DNA of 64,000 bases from Shimia_B sp039815465 (GTDB taxonomy: Bacteria > Pseudomonadota > Alphaproteobacteria > Rhodobacterales > Rhodobacteraceae), in contig JBCBZG010000008.1 in NCBI GenBank assembly GCA_039815465.1, positions 62,001 through 126,000 of the forward strand. Reading direction: 5' to 3'. How positions within the stretch are numbered: the stretch's first letter is position 1; each line of letters opens with the position of its first letter. Below are positions 42,295-51,067 of this stretch, in pieces. Below the pieces are notes generated by a model. That model was not told where the DNA came from. It saw only the letters and a list, made by a program, of their open reading frames with translations, and made no database searches. Position numbers and translations under genes: made by a program.

Positions 42295-43353
42295 TTATCT
42301 CTGATCCAGCAGCTCCCGATAGATCGCCGTAATTGCCTCGGCCTCGTGCACGAGCTTGTGCTGGGTCACGACCTTGTGGCGGGAGGCGTCTGCCATGCGT
42401 TGGCGCAATGCGGCGTCGGCCATCAGCTTGCCCGTGGCCTCCGTAATCGCGTCCACGTCCTCGCGGTCCACGAGGAAGCCGGTTTCGCCCGGCGCCACGA
42501 GGTCTTCGAACGCGCCGACCCGGGTGGCGACGACGGGCACGCCGCAGGACATGGCTTCGAGCGGGGTCAAGCCGAAGCCTTCCCACCGTTGTGGGGCCAC
42601 GTAGATGTCGGACGCTTGGAACCAGGGTGCGATGGAAAACCCTTTGTCCTCGGGCAGGATGCGCAGGCGCTCGCCCAGGCCCGCTGCGGCGATTTTGGCT
42701 TTGATCGCGTCGACAAAGGCTTGGTGTTGGGGCGTGATGCCGCCCATGATGATGCCCTGGGCGCCCGGGTGATCGGGCAAAAGGCGGATCATCGCCTCTG
42801 CAAAGAGGTCCGTCCCCTTTTGGTCGCGGATGCGTCCAAAGCAGCCCACGATGAGCGCGTCGGGGTCGAGGCCCAGCTTGACCCGCAGGGCGGCGCGGTC
42901 GGCGGCGGGCGCGAATTCGTCGGTGTCCACGCCGTGCAGCACCACGGTCGCGGGACGCTCCAGATAGGACGCGGCCTTGCCGGAGGCGGCGATGACGGCG
43001 TCCATTTTGCGGATGAGCCAGCGGGAATAGCCCGACCGCCTGCGCTGCGCGGCGGAGGTGAAGACGAACTTGAACCGCTTTCTCAGCACCCATTTTAGCA
43101 AGAGACCCACCAGCATCTCGATATTGCGGCGGGAATGCCAGATGCGCGCGCCCGATGGGCCCGAGCGCGGCAGGGTGATCAGCCGCGACAGCGGAAACTG
43201 TGGCACCTCGGGCGGGAGCACGGGGCCTGTGGTGGCGATCTTAATCTGGTTGGCCTGCACCGGCACCAGGCGGATCACGGTGGAGGTCACGCCGGAATAG
43301 CGGCGCTTTAGGTTCGGTGCGATCACGTCGAGCTGGCTGGGGTCCACTTGCAT
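42295..43353 (-). CDS. lpcC: LPS core glycosyltransferase, GT4 (LpcC-like mannosyltransferase)
   Basis: 352 residues from ATG 43353. GT4 features are VVLHGVDTDEFAPA near 130, ALIVGCFGRIRDQKGTDLFAEAM, and the donor-binding stretch RWEGFGLTPLEAMSCGVPVVATRVGAFEDLV with its EX7E motif. The N-terminal IAPNLKRRYSGVTSTVIRLVP is typical of the rhizobial/roseobacter LPS core mannosyltransferase LpcC, which adds mannose to inner-core Kdo. The symbol is by resemblance and neighbourhood. It starts 32 bp after kdkA. Confidence 0.8.
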   Translation of the reverse strand: MQVDPSQLDVIAPNLKRRYSGVTSTVIRLVPVQANQIKIATTGPVLPPEVPQFPLSRLITLPRSGPSGARIWHSRRNIEMLVGLLLKWVLRKRFKFVFTSAAQRRRSGYSRWLIRKMDAVIAASGKAASYLERPATVVLHGVDTDEFAPAADRAALRVKLGLDPDALIVGCFGRIRDQKGTDLFAEAMIRLLPDHPGAQGIIMGGITPQHQAFVDAIKAKIAAAGLGERLRILPEDKGFSIAPWFQASDIYVAPQRWEGFGLTPLEAMSCGVPVVATRVGAFEDLVAPGETGFLVDREDVDAITEATGKLMADAALRQRMADASRHKVVTQHKLVHEAEAITAIYRELLDQR

Positions 43354-43385
43354 GGGCCCCTCATACGCAAGCCGCGGGCGGAGAG

Positions 43386-44108
43386 CTACGGGGTATCGGC
43401 CCCATAGGCGGCGATTAGCGCGGCCCAGTCGGCGTCGGTCCAGTGGGTCGCCCCGGCCTGCGCGGCCTGCTTGCGCAGCGACCGCAGGAGCCGGTCCAGG
43501 TTTGACTGCTGCCAGGGGCCCGGCGGGCGGCGGCGGCATTTGTCAAAGTCGATGATCCAGGGCGCGCCCTCGGCATCCACCAGGATGTTGCGGCAGTTGA
43601 GGTCGGTGTGGTCCACGCCTGCGTCGTGCATCTGCCGGATCGCGGCGCCGATGCGGGCCCAGGTGGCTGTCCCGAGCGGGCGGGATTGGAGCAGGCTGTC
43701 CACGGGCTCCGCCCCCGGGATACGCAGGGTGATGAGCGCGGCCGTGTAGCTGAGCGTGCCGCGCGTCACCTGTGCGGCGACGGGGCGCGGGACGGGCAGG
43801 CCCTGGCCACGCATCCAGTGGAGCAGCGCGAGCTCTTGCATGGCGCGGCTGCGGTCCAGCCCCGTCCACACGTAGCGGTTTTGGACCACGCGCCCGATAA
43901 GCCCCCCGCGCTGAAAGCGGCGGAGCACCATCGGCTGGCCGCCGTGGTCAAAGAACTGCGCCTGGTTGCGCCCGGCGGAGCTGCCTGTGGTGCGGCCCTG
44001 GGCGGCCAGCCAGGCGGGGTCAAAGACGCCGGGCTCAAAAGGGTCGAGCAGGCGCGCATCGTAGCGGATCGTTGTCGCGCCTTGCCTGCGCTCCTGCATC
44101 GCGTCCAT
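43386..44108 (-). CDS. kdkA: 3-deoxy-D-manno-octulosonic acid kinase KdkA
   Basis: 240 residues from ATG 44108 (ATG 44099 is an alternative). KdkA phosphorylates O-4 of the inner-core Kdo. Seen are MVLRRFQRGGLIG (the nucleotide-binding Lys/Arg region), GLPVPRPVAA, and the kinase catalytic loop DHTDLNCRNILVD followed by PWIIDFDKCRRRP (DFG equivalent), diagnostic of KdkA/WaaP-type kinases. The operon with lpcC and the divergent position to waaA support the call. KdkA is usually paired with a WaaA that adds a single Kdo. Confidence 0.9.
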   Translation of the reverse strand: MDAMQERRQGATTIRYDARLLDPFEPGVFDPAWLAAQGRTTGSSAGRNQAQFFDHGGQPMVLRRFQRGGLIGRVVQNRYVWTGLDRSRAMQELALLHWMRGQGLPVPRPVAAQVTRGTLSYTAALITLRIPGAEPVDSLLQSRPLGTATWARIGAAIRQMHDAGVDHTDLNCRNILVDAEGAPWIIDFDKCRRRPPGPWQQSNLDRLLRSLRKQAAQAGATHWTDADWAALIAAYGADTP

Positions 44109-44260
44109 GCGCCTGGCCTTACCCGTGTCGTTCGCACTGCCGCGACGGTATGCGGCGGCGCCTGGTGGCACAAGCGGGGCGCGGCGATAACGGTCGCTTT
44201 GGCCCCAAAGCTGGGATACCGCTTTGGCATGCGGGAAACGAGGGGCGTGGGCTGGCATTA

Positions 44261-45535
44261 ATGAGGACGAGGCGATCTCCGCTCTTGCTGCGCGTCTGGC
44301 TTGGGGCGACCTGGCTCTTGGCGGGCCTTTATGCCGGGCTCGCGCGCCGCGCGCACCTGCGCATGGGCGCGCCCCGCGAACGCTTTGCGGAGCGGTTGGG
44401 TCAGCCTTCCGCGCGGGCGGCGGGGCCTGTGGTGTGGATCCACGGTGCAAGCTTGGGTGAGGTCGCGCAGATTGGCCCGGTGGTGGAGGCGCTGCGCGCG
44501 CGGCAGACGGCGAGCGTCCTGGTGACCACGGCCACGCAGGCTGGGGCCGATTGGGTGGCCCGGCGGCTGCCTGGGGTGATCCACCAGTTTGCGCCGCTCG
44601 ACACGCCGCGCGCGGTGGCGGGGTTCCTGAGCGCGTGGGACATCACGGCGGCTGTGTTTGTGGAGGGCGATTTATGGCCCCGCATGGGCTGCGCGTTGCA
44701 GGCGCGCGGGGTGCCGCGAGTGTTGCTGAACGCGCGGGCCTCCCGGACGCGGGCGCGGTTGGCGGGCGTCTATGGCGCGCTCTTGCACGACTTCACCGCG
44801 GTGACCTGCCGGTCAGAGGACGTGGCCGAAGGGCTGCGCGACCTGGGTCTGCCCCCCACGCGGGTGCAGGTGCTGCCAGATTTGCGCATCGCGTCGGCTA
44901 AGCTGCCGGTGGATGACGCGGCGCGGGCCGAGATTGCGGGGTGGGTTGGGCCGCGGCCGCTTTGGCTCGCAGCCTCCACCCATCCAGGCGATGAGGCGGC
45001 GGTGATCGCGGCGCAGCGTGGTGTGACGGAGGCCCATCCGGGGGCTCTCCTGATCTTGGCGCCGCGCCACCCGCCGCGGGCGGACGCGTTGGAGCAGATG
45101 GCCGCGGAGGCGGGACTGCGTGTCGCGCGGCGCAGCCAGGGCGCACCGGTCGAGGATGGCACGCAGGTCTATTTGGCCGATACCCTGGGTGAGATGGGGA
45201 CATTCTTTGCGCTGGCGCCACTGGCCTTTGTCGGCGGCTCCTTCGGGGGGGATGGCGGGCACAACCCCTATGAGCCCGCGCAGTTTGGGACGGCGATCCT
45301 GGCGGGGGCGCGGGTCGCCAACTTCGCCGATGCCTATGCGCGTCTGGCCCAGGACGGCGCGGCGGAGCTCTTGGACGACCCGGACAGGCTCGGCCTGCGC
45401 GTTGCGGCGCTGCTCGGCTCGGGGGAGCTTGCGGCCATGGGGCAAGCCGCGGAGAGGTTCATGGAGCGGCAAGCCGGGGGCGTGGAGGCCACGGTCGCCT
45501 TGATCGAGGCGGCGATGGGCGAGAGCCGTCGCTAG
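44261..45535 (+). CDS. waaA: 3-deoxy-D-manno-octulosonic acid transferase WaaA (KdtA)
   Basis: 424 residues, normal length, starting at ATG 44261. It transfers Kdo from CMP-Kdo to lipid IVA at the inner membrane. The N-terminal hydrophobic anchor lies at about 8-28. VVWIHGASLGEVAQIGP contains the catalytic Glu67, with FVEGDLWPRM and LLNARASRTRAR following. FVGGSFGGDGGHNPYEPAQFGTAILAG is the CMP-binding C-terminal motif. It is divergent from kdkA across 152 bp. This copy, unlike the paralogue at 450-1568, keeps all motifs. Confidence 0.95.
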   Translation: MRTRRSPLLLRVWLGATWLLAGLYAGLARRAHLRMGAPRERFAERLGQPSARAAGPVVWIHGASLGEVAQIGPVVEALRARQTASVLVTTATQAGADWVARRLPGVIHQFAPLDTPRAVAGFLSAWDITAAVFVEGDLWPRMGCALQARGVPRVLLNARASRTRARLAGVYGALLHDFTAVTCRSEDVAEGLRDLGLPPTRVQVLPDLRIASAKLPVDDAARAEIAGWVGPRPLWLAASTHPGDEAAVIAAQRGVTEAHPGALLILAPRHPPRADALEQMAAEAGLRVARRSQGAPVEDGTQVYLADTLGEMGTFFALAPLAFVGGSFGGDGGHNPYEPAQFGTAILAGARVANFADAYARLAQDGAAELLDDPDRLGLRVAALLGSGELAAMGQAAERFMERQAGGVEATVALIEAAMGESRR

Positions 45536-47145
45536 GCGTTGAGGTGGTCCCACACGCGGGAGATCACGACGGACCCCTCGCCCACTGCGCTGGCCACCCG
45601 TTTGACGGAGCCTGCGCGCACGTCCCCCACGGCAAAAATCCCGGGCTGCGACGTCGCATAGGCCGAGTTCGTGCCAGCGTCGGGGCCTGTTTTGACAAAG
45701 CCCTTGTCGTCGAGCGCGACGAGGCCCGAGAGCCACGCGGTGTTCGGCGCCGCGCCCACCATGATGAAGGTGCCGCAGGTGTCGATGGTGCGCTCTTCCC
45801 CCGTGGCTTTATCGCAGACGGTGATGGCTTTGAGCGTGCCGTCGCCATGCACGGCAGTCATTTCGGTTTGGTAGTGGATGGTGATTGCGGGGTCGGCTTC
45901 GAGCCGCGTCGACAGGTAGTCCGACATCGACGCCGCGAGCGAGGTGCCGCGGACAAGGACGTGCACGTGGCGGGCGGAGCGGCTCAGGTACATTGCGGCC
46001 TGCCCTGCGGAGTTGCCGCCGCCGATGACGACGGCATCGGTGTCCCGGCAGTAGCGCGCCTCCACCTCTGTGGCGGCGTAGTAGATGCCCGCGCCCTCGA
46101 ACGCTTCAAGCCCTTGGACGGGCAAGCGGCGGTACTGGACGCCCGTGGCCACCACGAGCGCGCGGGCGCACACGACCATGCCGTCGCCCAGCGTGACGTC
46201 GAACATGTCGCCGTGTTTCTCCACCGCGACGGCCCGGCGGGGGACGGCGAAGCGGGTGCCGAATTTCATCGCTTGGATCTCACCGCGCCAGACGAGGTCG
46301 GCGCCGGAGATGCCCGTGGGAAAGCCCATGTAGTTTTCGATCCGGCTCGATGTGCCGGCCTGGCCGCCGATGGTGGCGTCTTCGAGCACGAGCGCGCTCA
46401 TCCCCTCTGATCCTGCGTAGACCCCTGCGGCGGTGCCAGCGGGGCCTGCGCCCACGATCAGGACATCGCATTCCTCGTGATCCTCGAGCGCGAGGTCGAG
46501 GCCAAAAAGCTGCGCGACCTTGCGGGGGGTGGGGTCGTCGATCACGCGGTCTTTGCCGTAGATGACGGCGGGGGTTTGGGGGCTGAAGTGGCAGGTGTCG
46601 GACAGGTGCACCGCCTCGCCCGAGCCGAGCTCGATCAGGCGAAACGGGATGCGGTTGCGGCCTGCGAAGGCCGCAATCTGGCGGATATTGCGGTCGATAT
46701 CGGCGCCAATAAGGAGCAGCGCCGCGTCGTCGCCTTCGATCTGGCGGCGTCTTCGGCCCGCGAGCACGGTGATGACTTTGTCCGACAGCTCCGGGATTTG
46801 GCCCATGAGGGTGAGCATCGCGGGGCGTGGGATGTGCAGGATTTTGGACGGCTGCACCGTTCGCGCCCCGATCATAGAGGTCCCGCCAAACAGAAAGCTG
46901 ACCTCGCCAAAGAACTGGGTGGGGCCGAGCGTGGCGCCGCCATAGCGTTGGCCCGTGACGGGGTGCACGGCCTCCACCTCCCCCTCCTCGACATAGAGGA
47001 ATTCGGTGATGGGTTCGCCCAGATGGGCGATAACCTCCCCCGCGGGGTGGCGGCGGTGTTCGCCGATGGCGCGCATCCGCTCCAGGTGGTCGGGGGCGAT
47101 GGGGGTCCGTTGGTAGGTCGTCAGGTCGATGGCGAGCGTTTCCAT
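45532..47145 (-). CDS. cNMP-binding domain / thioredoxin-reductase-like flavoprotein lacking CxxC
   Basis: 537 residues. Residues 15-130 are a cyclic-nucleotide-binding fold (FLYVEEGEVEAV...FFGEVSFLFGGTSMIGARTV). About 140-215 resembles a thioredoxin-like insert. From 225, a TrxR-type oxidoreductase has FAD motif VLIVGAGPAGTAAGVYAGSEG, NAD motif AVVIGGGNSAGQAAMYL and TSQPGIFAVGDVRAGSVKRVA. At the position of the TrxR CATC redox pair it reads GIYYAATEVEARYC, so it is not a disulfide reductase. It converges on waaA with a 4-bp overlap. The electron acceptor is unknown. Confidence 0.85.
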   Translation of the reverse strand: METLAIDLTTYQRTPIAPDHLERMRAIGEHRRHPAGEVIAHLGEPITEFLYVEEGEVEAVHPVTGQRYGGATLGPTQFFGEVSFLFGGTSMIGARTVQPSKILHIPRPAMLTLMGQIPELSDKVITVLAGRRRRQIEGDDAALLLIGADIDRNIRQIAAFAGRNRIPFRLIELGSGEAVHLSDTCHFSPQTPAVIYGKDRVIDDPTPRKVAQLFGLDLALEDHEECDVLIVGAGPAGTAAGVYAGSEGMSALVLEDATIGGQAGTSSRIENYMGFPTGISGADLVWRGEIQAMKFGTRFAVPRRAVAVEKHGDMFDVTLGDGMVVCARALVVATGVQYRRLPVQGLEAFEGAGIYYAATEVEARYCRDTDAVVIGGGNSAGQAAMYLSRSARHVHVLVRGTSLAASMSDYLSTRLEADPAITIHYQTEMTAVHGDGTLKAITVCDKATGEERTIDTCGTFIMVGAAPNTAWLSGLVALDDKGFVKTGPDAGTNSAYATSQPGIFAVGDVRAGSVKRVASAVGEGSVVISRVWDHLNA

Positions 47146-47163
47146 GGGGTCCCTTTCGCGGGG

Positions 47164-48156
47164 TTAGCTGGAGCTGTCAAAAAGCCCGGTGAGCGCGCGG
47201 CGCACGGCGGCCGTCACGCTCGGGCGTTTTTCCGCGTGGAAGGCCATGGGGCGGCAGACCTCGATGGCGGCCACGCCCACGCGGGCGGTGAGGGCGCCGT
47301 TCACGAGACCTTCGCCGAAGCGTTTGGACACTTTGGCCAGGATCGATCCCCCCGCGACCGACCCGAGCAGGTCATCGCCCACCGCGACCGCGCCCGTTGC
47401 CACGAGGTGGCCAATCACGGCGCGCGTGAGCCGCCAAGCGCCCAGCGTGCCGGAGCGCCCGCCGTAGAGTTCGGCGATGCGGCGGATCATGCGCAGGTTG
47501 GCCGTGAGCGCCGCGATCACATCGGCCAGCGCGATGGGCACCAGTGCCGTCACGGTGGCCACCTGGCGCGCGGCGCTTTCGACCTCCCTTAGGGCGGCGG
47601 CGTCGATGGGGGCGAGCAGTTCACGCTCAGCCAGGCCCAAAAGCGTGGCGGCGTCCAGGATCTCCTCCTCCCGCTCCTTCAGGCGGGTTTGGCCCCAGTC
47701 GAGCTCCTTCCTGGCGGCGTAGAGGCGCGACAGGGACCGCACCGCTTTGCGCGCGGCCTTGAGGTCATCGGCGGCGCGGGCGCTTTCGGCGTCGGCTTTG
47801 AGCCGGTCGATGCGGCCAAGGCGGGAAAAGGCGGATATTTCTTTGACCGCAATCGCGAGCGCCACCAGCACAAAGGCGGCCAGGAGCCCCGTGGCCGCGT
47901 AGCCCAAGATCGGGTTGGCGAGCACCAGCGCGGTGACGGTGTTCCAGGTCGCGAGCGACACAAAGAAGCCCAGCACCGCAAAGAGCAGCCCCCAGAACCA
48001 GCGCGCGAGCCGCGAGCGGGGCCGCGCGGTGAGCGCCACGACGCTTTGCATAGCCGCGCCGCGGGGGATGTCCTCGGGCACCGGGGGGGCCGCTGCCGGG
48101 GTCGGGGGGGCGTCGGCGTCGTCGAGTTCGACGAGAACAGGTCCTTTGTCGGTCAT
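47164..48156 (-). CDS. YcjF/TIGR01620 (DUF697) membrane protein
   Basis: 330 residues. A Pro/Ala-rich N-terminus is followed by two helices near 58-105 (WFWGLLFAVLGFFVSLATW and LGYAATGLLAAFVLVALAIAV). The C-terminal DUF697 domain contains ALVPIALADVIAALTANLRMIRRIAELYGGR and a Gly-rich SVAGGSILAKVSKRFGEGLVNGALTARVG. E. coli YcjF pairs with the YcjX GTPase-like protein. The ATGA overlap with the ycjX homologue here reproduces that pair. The cellular role is unresolved, possibly envelope stress. Confidence 0.85.
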   Translation of the reverse strand: MTDKGPVLVELDDADAPPTPAAAPPVPEDIPRGAAMQSVVALTARPRSRLARWFWGLLFAVLGFFVSLATWNTVTALVLANPILGYAATGLLAAFVLVALAIAVKEISAFSRLGRIDRLKADAESARAADDLKAARKAVRSLSRLYAARKELDWGQTRLKEREEEILDAATLLGLAERELLAPIDAAALREVESAARQVATVTALVPIALADVIAALTANLRMIRRIAELYGGRSGTLGAWRLTRAVIGHLVATGAVAVGDDLLGSVAGGSILAKVSKRFGEGLVNGALTARVGVAAIEVCRPMAFHAEKRPSVTAAVRRALTGLFDSSS

Positions 48157-49562
48157 CTGAGCCGGTCTCCCATCAGGTATTCCGCGGCGGCATCGAGCCT
48201 TATGTGCGGCGGGCCGTCCCCTGGCGCGATGTCTTGGACGGGGGGGCGGAATTTCTGCACTTCGACGGCGCCAAAGGGCCAATCGTCGGCGCCTTCGCGG
48301 GCGGGCGACAGGATGCGCGCGGGGTCGTGGGGCAGCTCGCCCGGGTAGAACGCGGCGCGTTTGCCGCTGTCGGTCAGGCCTTGCACGGCGCTCAGCGTGG
48401 TGCCGTTGTGGTCGATCTGGGTTTCCGTGGTGGTGCGGAGCGCGGCGATGGCCATGGCGCGGGTTTCGGCCCCGGCGAACCGTGCGCGGTCGCGCGCCTC
48501 CCGCGTGAGCGCCTCCATGATCGCGGTGAGGCGGGCGTGCTGTTCGTGGTGCAGGTGGTCGGCTTTGGTGGCCGCAAACAGGATCTTATCCACCCGGCGG
48601 CCCATGAAAAGCTGGCTCAGGAACGCGCTGCGGCCCGGGCTAAAGGCACCCAGCGTGTCAGCCATGGTCTGGCGCAGCGCCTCCACCGCCTGCGGTCCGT
48701 CATGGATCGCGCCCAGCACGTCGAGCAGCACGATCTGGCGGTCGAGCCGGGCGAAGTGATCGCGGAAGAACGGCTTTACGACCTTGGACTTATAGGCCTC
48801 AAAGCGGCGCTCCATTTCACGCACGAGGCTCTTGCGGGTGGGCTCGCCCCGCATGGGGGCGAAGGTGAGCACGGGGGAGCCGTCGAGGTCCCCGGGCAGG
48901 AGGAACCGGCCTGGCGTGCAGTCGGCAAACCCAGCCGCGCGGGCGGCGTGCAGGTAGTCCGTGAAGGACTTCGCCAGTTTCTGTGCGTCCGGCTCGGAAT
49001 AGGGCGCGTCAGGCGGCACGGTTGCGAGGGTGCTCAGGTAGCTCGCGGCCATCTCCCGCCGCTCGATGCGGGAAAGCACTTGGGCCGACCACTCCCCATA
49101 GGTTTTGTCGAGGAGCCCGAGGTCCAGCAGCCATTCGCCTGGGTAGTCCACGATATCGAGGTGGATCGTGCGCGGCCCCGAAAGCCCGCTGAACAGGCCC
49201 GAGGGCTGGACCGTGAGCGACAGGCGCAGCTCGCTCACCGCGCGGGTGCCGTCGGGCCAGTGCGGCGTGGTGCCTGTGAGCGCGCCCAGATGCGCCTCGT
49301 AGTCAAAGCGCGGGATCGTGTCGTCGGGCTGCGGCTGGAGATACGCGTTCTGGATCGCCCCAGTGGAGGCCGCCACCAGCCCCGGCATCCGCCCACGGTC
49401 GAGCAGGTTGGCCACGAGCGAGGTGATAAAGACGGTCTTGCCCGCGCGGCTCAGCCCGGTGACGCCCAGCCGGATTGTTGGGGTGGTGAAAAGCGAGCCC
49501 ACGCCATCGGCCACGCCCCCGATGGTGCGTGTGACGCCGTCTGTGAATGTCTCTAGTACCAC
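48153..49562 (-). CDS. YcjX/DUF463 P-loop NTPase
   Basis: 469 residues from GTG 49562, close to the usual length of about 465. The Walker A GLSRAGKTVF lies at about 36-45, with ILDIVDYPGEWLLDL as the G3-like element and ILFAATKADHLH as the G4-like (xKAD) element. DUF463 proteins are GTPase-like partners of YcjF at the membrane. The pair lies next to truA in divergent orientation. The start is inferred because no ATG is available. Confidence 0.85.
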   Translation of the reverse strand: MVLETFTDGVTRTIGGVADGVGSLFTTPTIRLGVTGLSRAGKTVFITSLVANLLDRGRMPGLVAASTGAIQNAYLQPQPDDTIPRFDYEAHLGALTGTTPHWPDGTRAVSELRLSLTVQPSGLFSGLSGPRTIHLDIVDYPGEWLLDLGLLDKTYGEWSAQVLSRIERREMAASYLSTLATVPPDAPYSEPDAQKLAKSFTDYLHAARAAGFADCTPGRFLLPGDLDGSPVLTFAPMRGEPTRKSLVREMERRFEAYKSKVVKPFFRDHFARLDRQIVLLDVLGAIHDGPQAVEALRQTMADTLGAFSPGRSAFLSQLFMGRRVDKILFAATKADHLHHEQHARLTAIMEALTREARDRARFAGAETRAMAIAALRTTTETQIDHNGTTLSAVQGLTDSGKRAAFYPGELPHDPARILSPAREGADDWPFGAVEVQKFRPPVQDIAPGDGPPHIRLDAAAEYLMGDRLR

Positions 49563-49676
49563 CGGGTGCCCCGTTCTGCTGCGTTGGCAAGATAGGCACC
49601 AGTGGTGTGATCCACCAGTGGGGGCGGTGATTTCTGCGCAGTTGCCGTGCGCGCGCGGGCACGGTAGGGCCGCGCC

Positions 49677-50450
49677 ATGCCTCGCTACGCTTTGAAAGTT
49701 GAATATGACGGCACCCCCTTTGCCGGGTGGCAACGCCAGGCGGACCAGCCGTCCGTTCAGGGCGCGGTGGAGACCGCGCTGGCGCGGCTCGAGGATGGCG
49801 TGCCCTCCATCGCGGCGGCGGGGCGCACGGATGCGGGTGTGCATGCGACGGGCCAGGTGGCGCAGTGCGATATGGCGCGGGATTGGCACCCGTTCCGCCT
49901 GTCAGAGGCGCTGAATTATCATCTGAAGCCACATCCGGTGGCGATCACGGCCTCTGCTGTCGCGCCCGACGGCTGGCACGCGCGGTTTTCGGCGGTAGAG
50001 CGGGAGTATCTGTTTCGCCTCGTCGCCCGCCGCGCGCCGGTGACGTTGGATAAGGGCCGGGTGTGGCACGTGGCGCGGAGCTTGGAGCTTGCCCCCATGC
50101 AGGCGGCGGCGGCGTATCTGGTGGGACGCCATGATTTCACGACCTTCCGCGCGTCGATCTGCCAAGCCGCGTCGCCGGTCAAGACCGTGGATGCCATCGA
50201 GATCACCGAGCACCCCTATCCCGGCGGGCAAGAGTTCCGCTTTCGCATCCGCGCGCGGAGCTTTTTGCACAATCAGGTGCGCAGCTTCGTGGGCACGCTC
50301 GAACGCGTGGGCGCAGGCGCCTGGGCGCCCGAGCGGGTGCGCGACGCGCTGGAGGCGCAGGACCGCAGCCAATGCGGGCCAGTCTGCCCACCATCGGGCC
50401 TATCGCTGGAGCGTGTGACCTATCCGGTTGATCCCTTCGCGCCCCTTTAG
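49677..50450 (+). CDS. truA: tRNA pseudouridine synthase A
   Basis: 257 residues. TruA makes pseudouridine at tRNA positions 38-40. Seen are YDGTPFAGWQRQ at 10-21, the catalytic AAGRTDAGVHATGQ with Asp52, LVGRHDFTTFRASICQAASPVKTV, and RARSFLHNQVRSFVGTL. The start ATG is 115 bp from the divergent ycjX-like gene. Length and motifs are normal. Confidence 0.95.
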   Translation: MPRYALKVEYDGTPFAGWQRQADQPSVQGAVETALARLEDGVPSIAAAGRTDAGVHATGQVAQCDMARDWHPFRLSEALNYHLKPHPVAITASAVAPDGWHARFSAVEREYLFRLVARRAPVTLDKGRVWHVARSLELAPMQAAAAYLVGRHDFTTFRASICQAASPVKTVDAIEITEHPYPGGQEFRFRIRARSFLHNQVRSFVGTLERVGAGAWAPERVRDALEAQDRSQCGPVCPPSGLSLERVTYPVDPFAPL

Positions 50451-50512
50451 ACCCACCGGGCCAGGCCAGTCCGACCCCACCGGACGGCGCGATGGCGCGA
50501 CACGCTGCCGGT

Positions 50513-51067
50513 TTAATCGGTGTCATTCGCCCCGGCTCCCGCTCCCGCGCGGGAGGCCGCCGTGGCTGGGACGTAGGTGCGATGCGCGAGCGTATTTAAG
50601 CGGTCGTAGAGCTGTTGCGGCATGAGCATTCGCTGTGGGCGTGAGACAGCGGGCTGCGGCGCGCCCAACGTCAGGTGCGTGTCGGGTCCATCAACTGTCG
50701 CCACAGCATGAATGCCGCGGCCCAGTCGCTCCATGTCCAGATACGGTGCGAGGAGCGCGGGATAATCCACCCCGCGCATTACGACCCGCCCTGCCCCCGC
50801 CCCAAGAGCGTCCACCGCGGGAGGGAGAGCAGAAAGGGCTTTGGCGCTTTCTGCGCTGGTGGGGTCGCAGGGCCCTGGCCAGCCCGCCTCTAGCGCGTCC
50901 GCCAAGGCCGTCAGCGCCGCCTCATCCCCGAACATCGACACCGCGCGGGACCAGTCTTCCGCATGGCCCAGCGGCAGCCCCGCCCCACGCGCGGCCCGCA
51001 GCAAAAGTGCGCGAAGCTCGGATCGGGACAGGTCTAAGGCGTGTGCGTCTACAGACTGGGGAGCCAT
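50513..51067 (-). CDS. DUF3726 domain protein
   Basis: 184 residues. The opening LSRSELRALLLRAARGAGLPLGHAEDWSRAVSMF matches the DUF3726 start ('l...Ei.al..kAargaG...g.Aee.a.a'). The C-terminal 30 residues are Ala/Gly-rich. Its 5' end overlaps the upstream 542-residue gene by 19 bp, so it is translated from the same message as that gene and the dipeptidase-like gene. Function is unknown. Confidence 0.75.
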   Translation of the reverse strand: MAPQSVDAHALDLSRSELRALLLRAARGAGLPLGHAEDWSRAVSMFGDEAALTALADALEAGWPGPCDPTSAESAKALSALPPAVDALGAGAGRVVMRGVDYPALLAPYLDMERLGRGIHAVATVDGPDTHLTLGAPQPAVSRPQRMLMPQQLYDRLNTLAHRTYVPATAASRAGAGAGANDTD

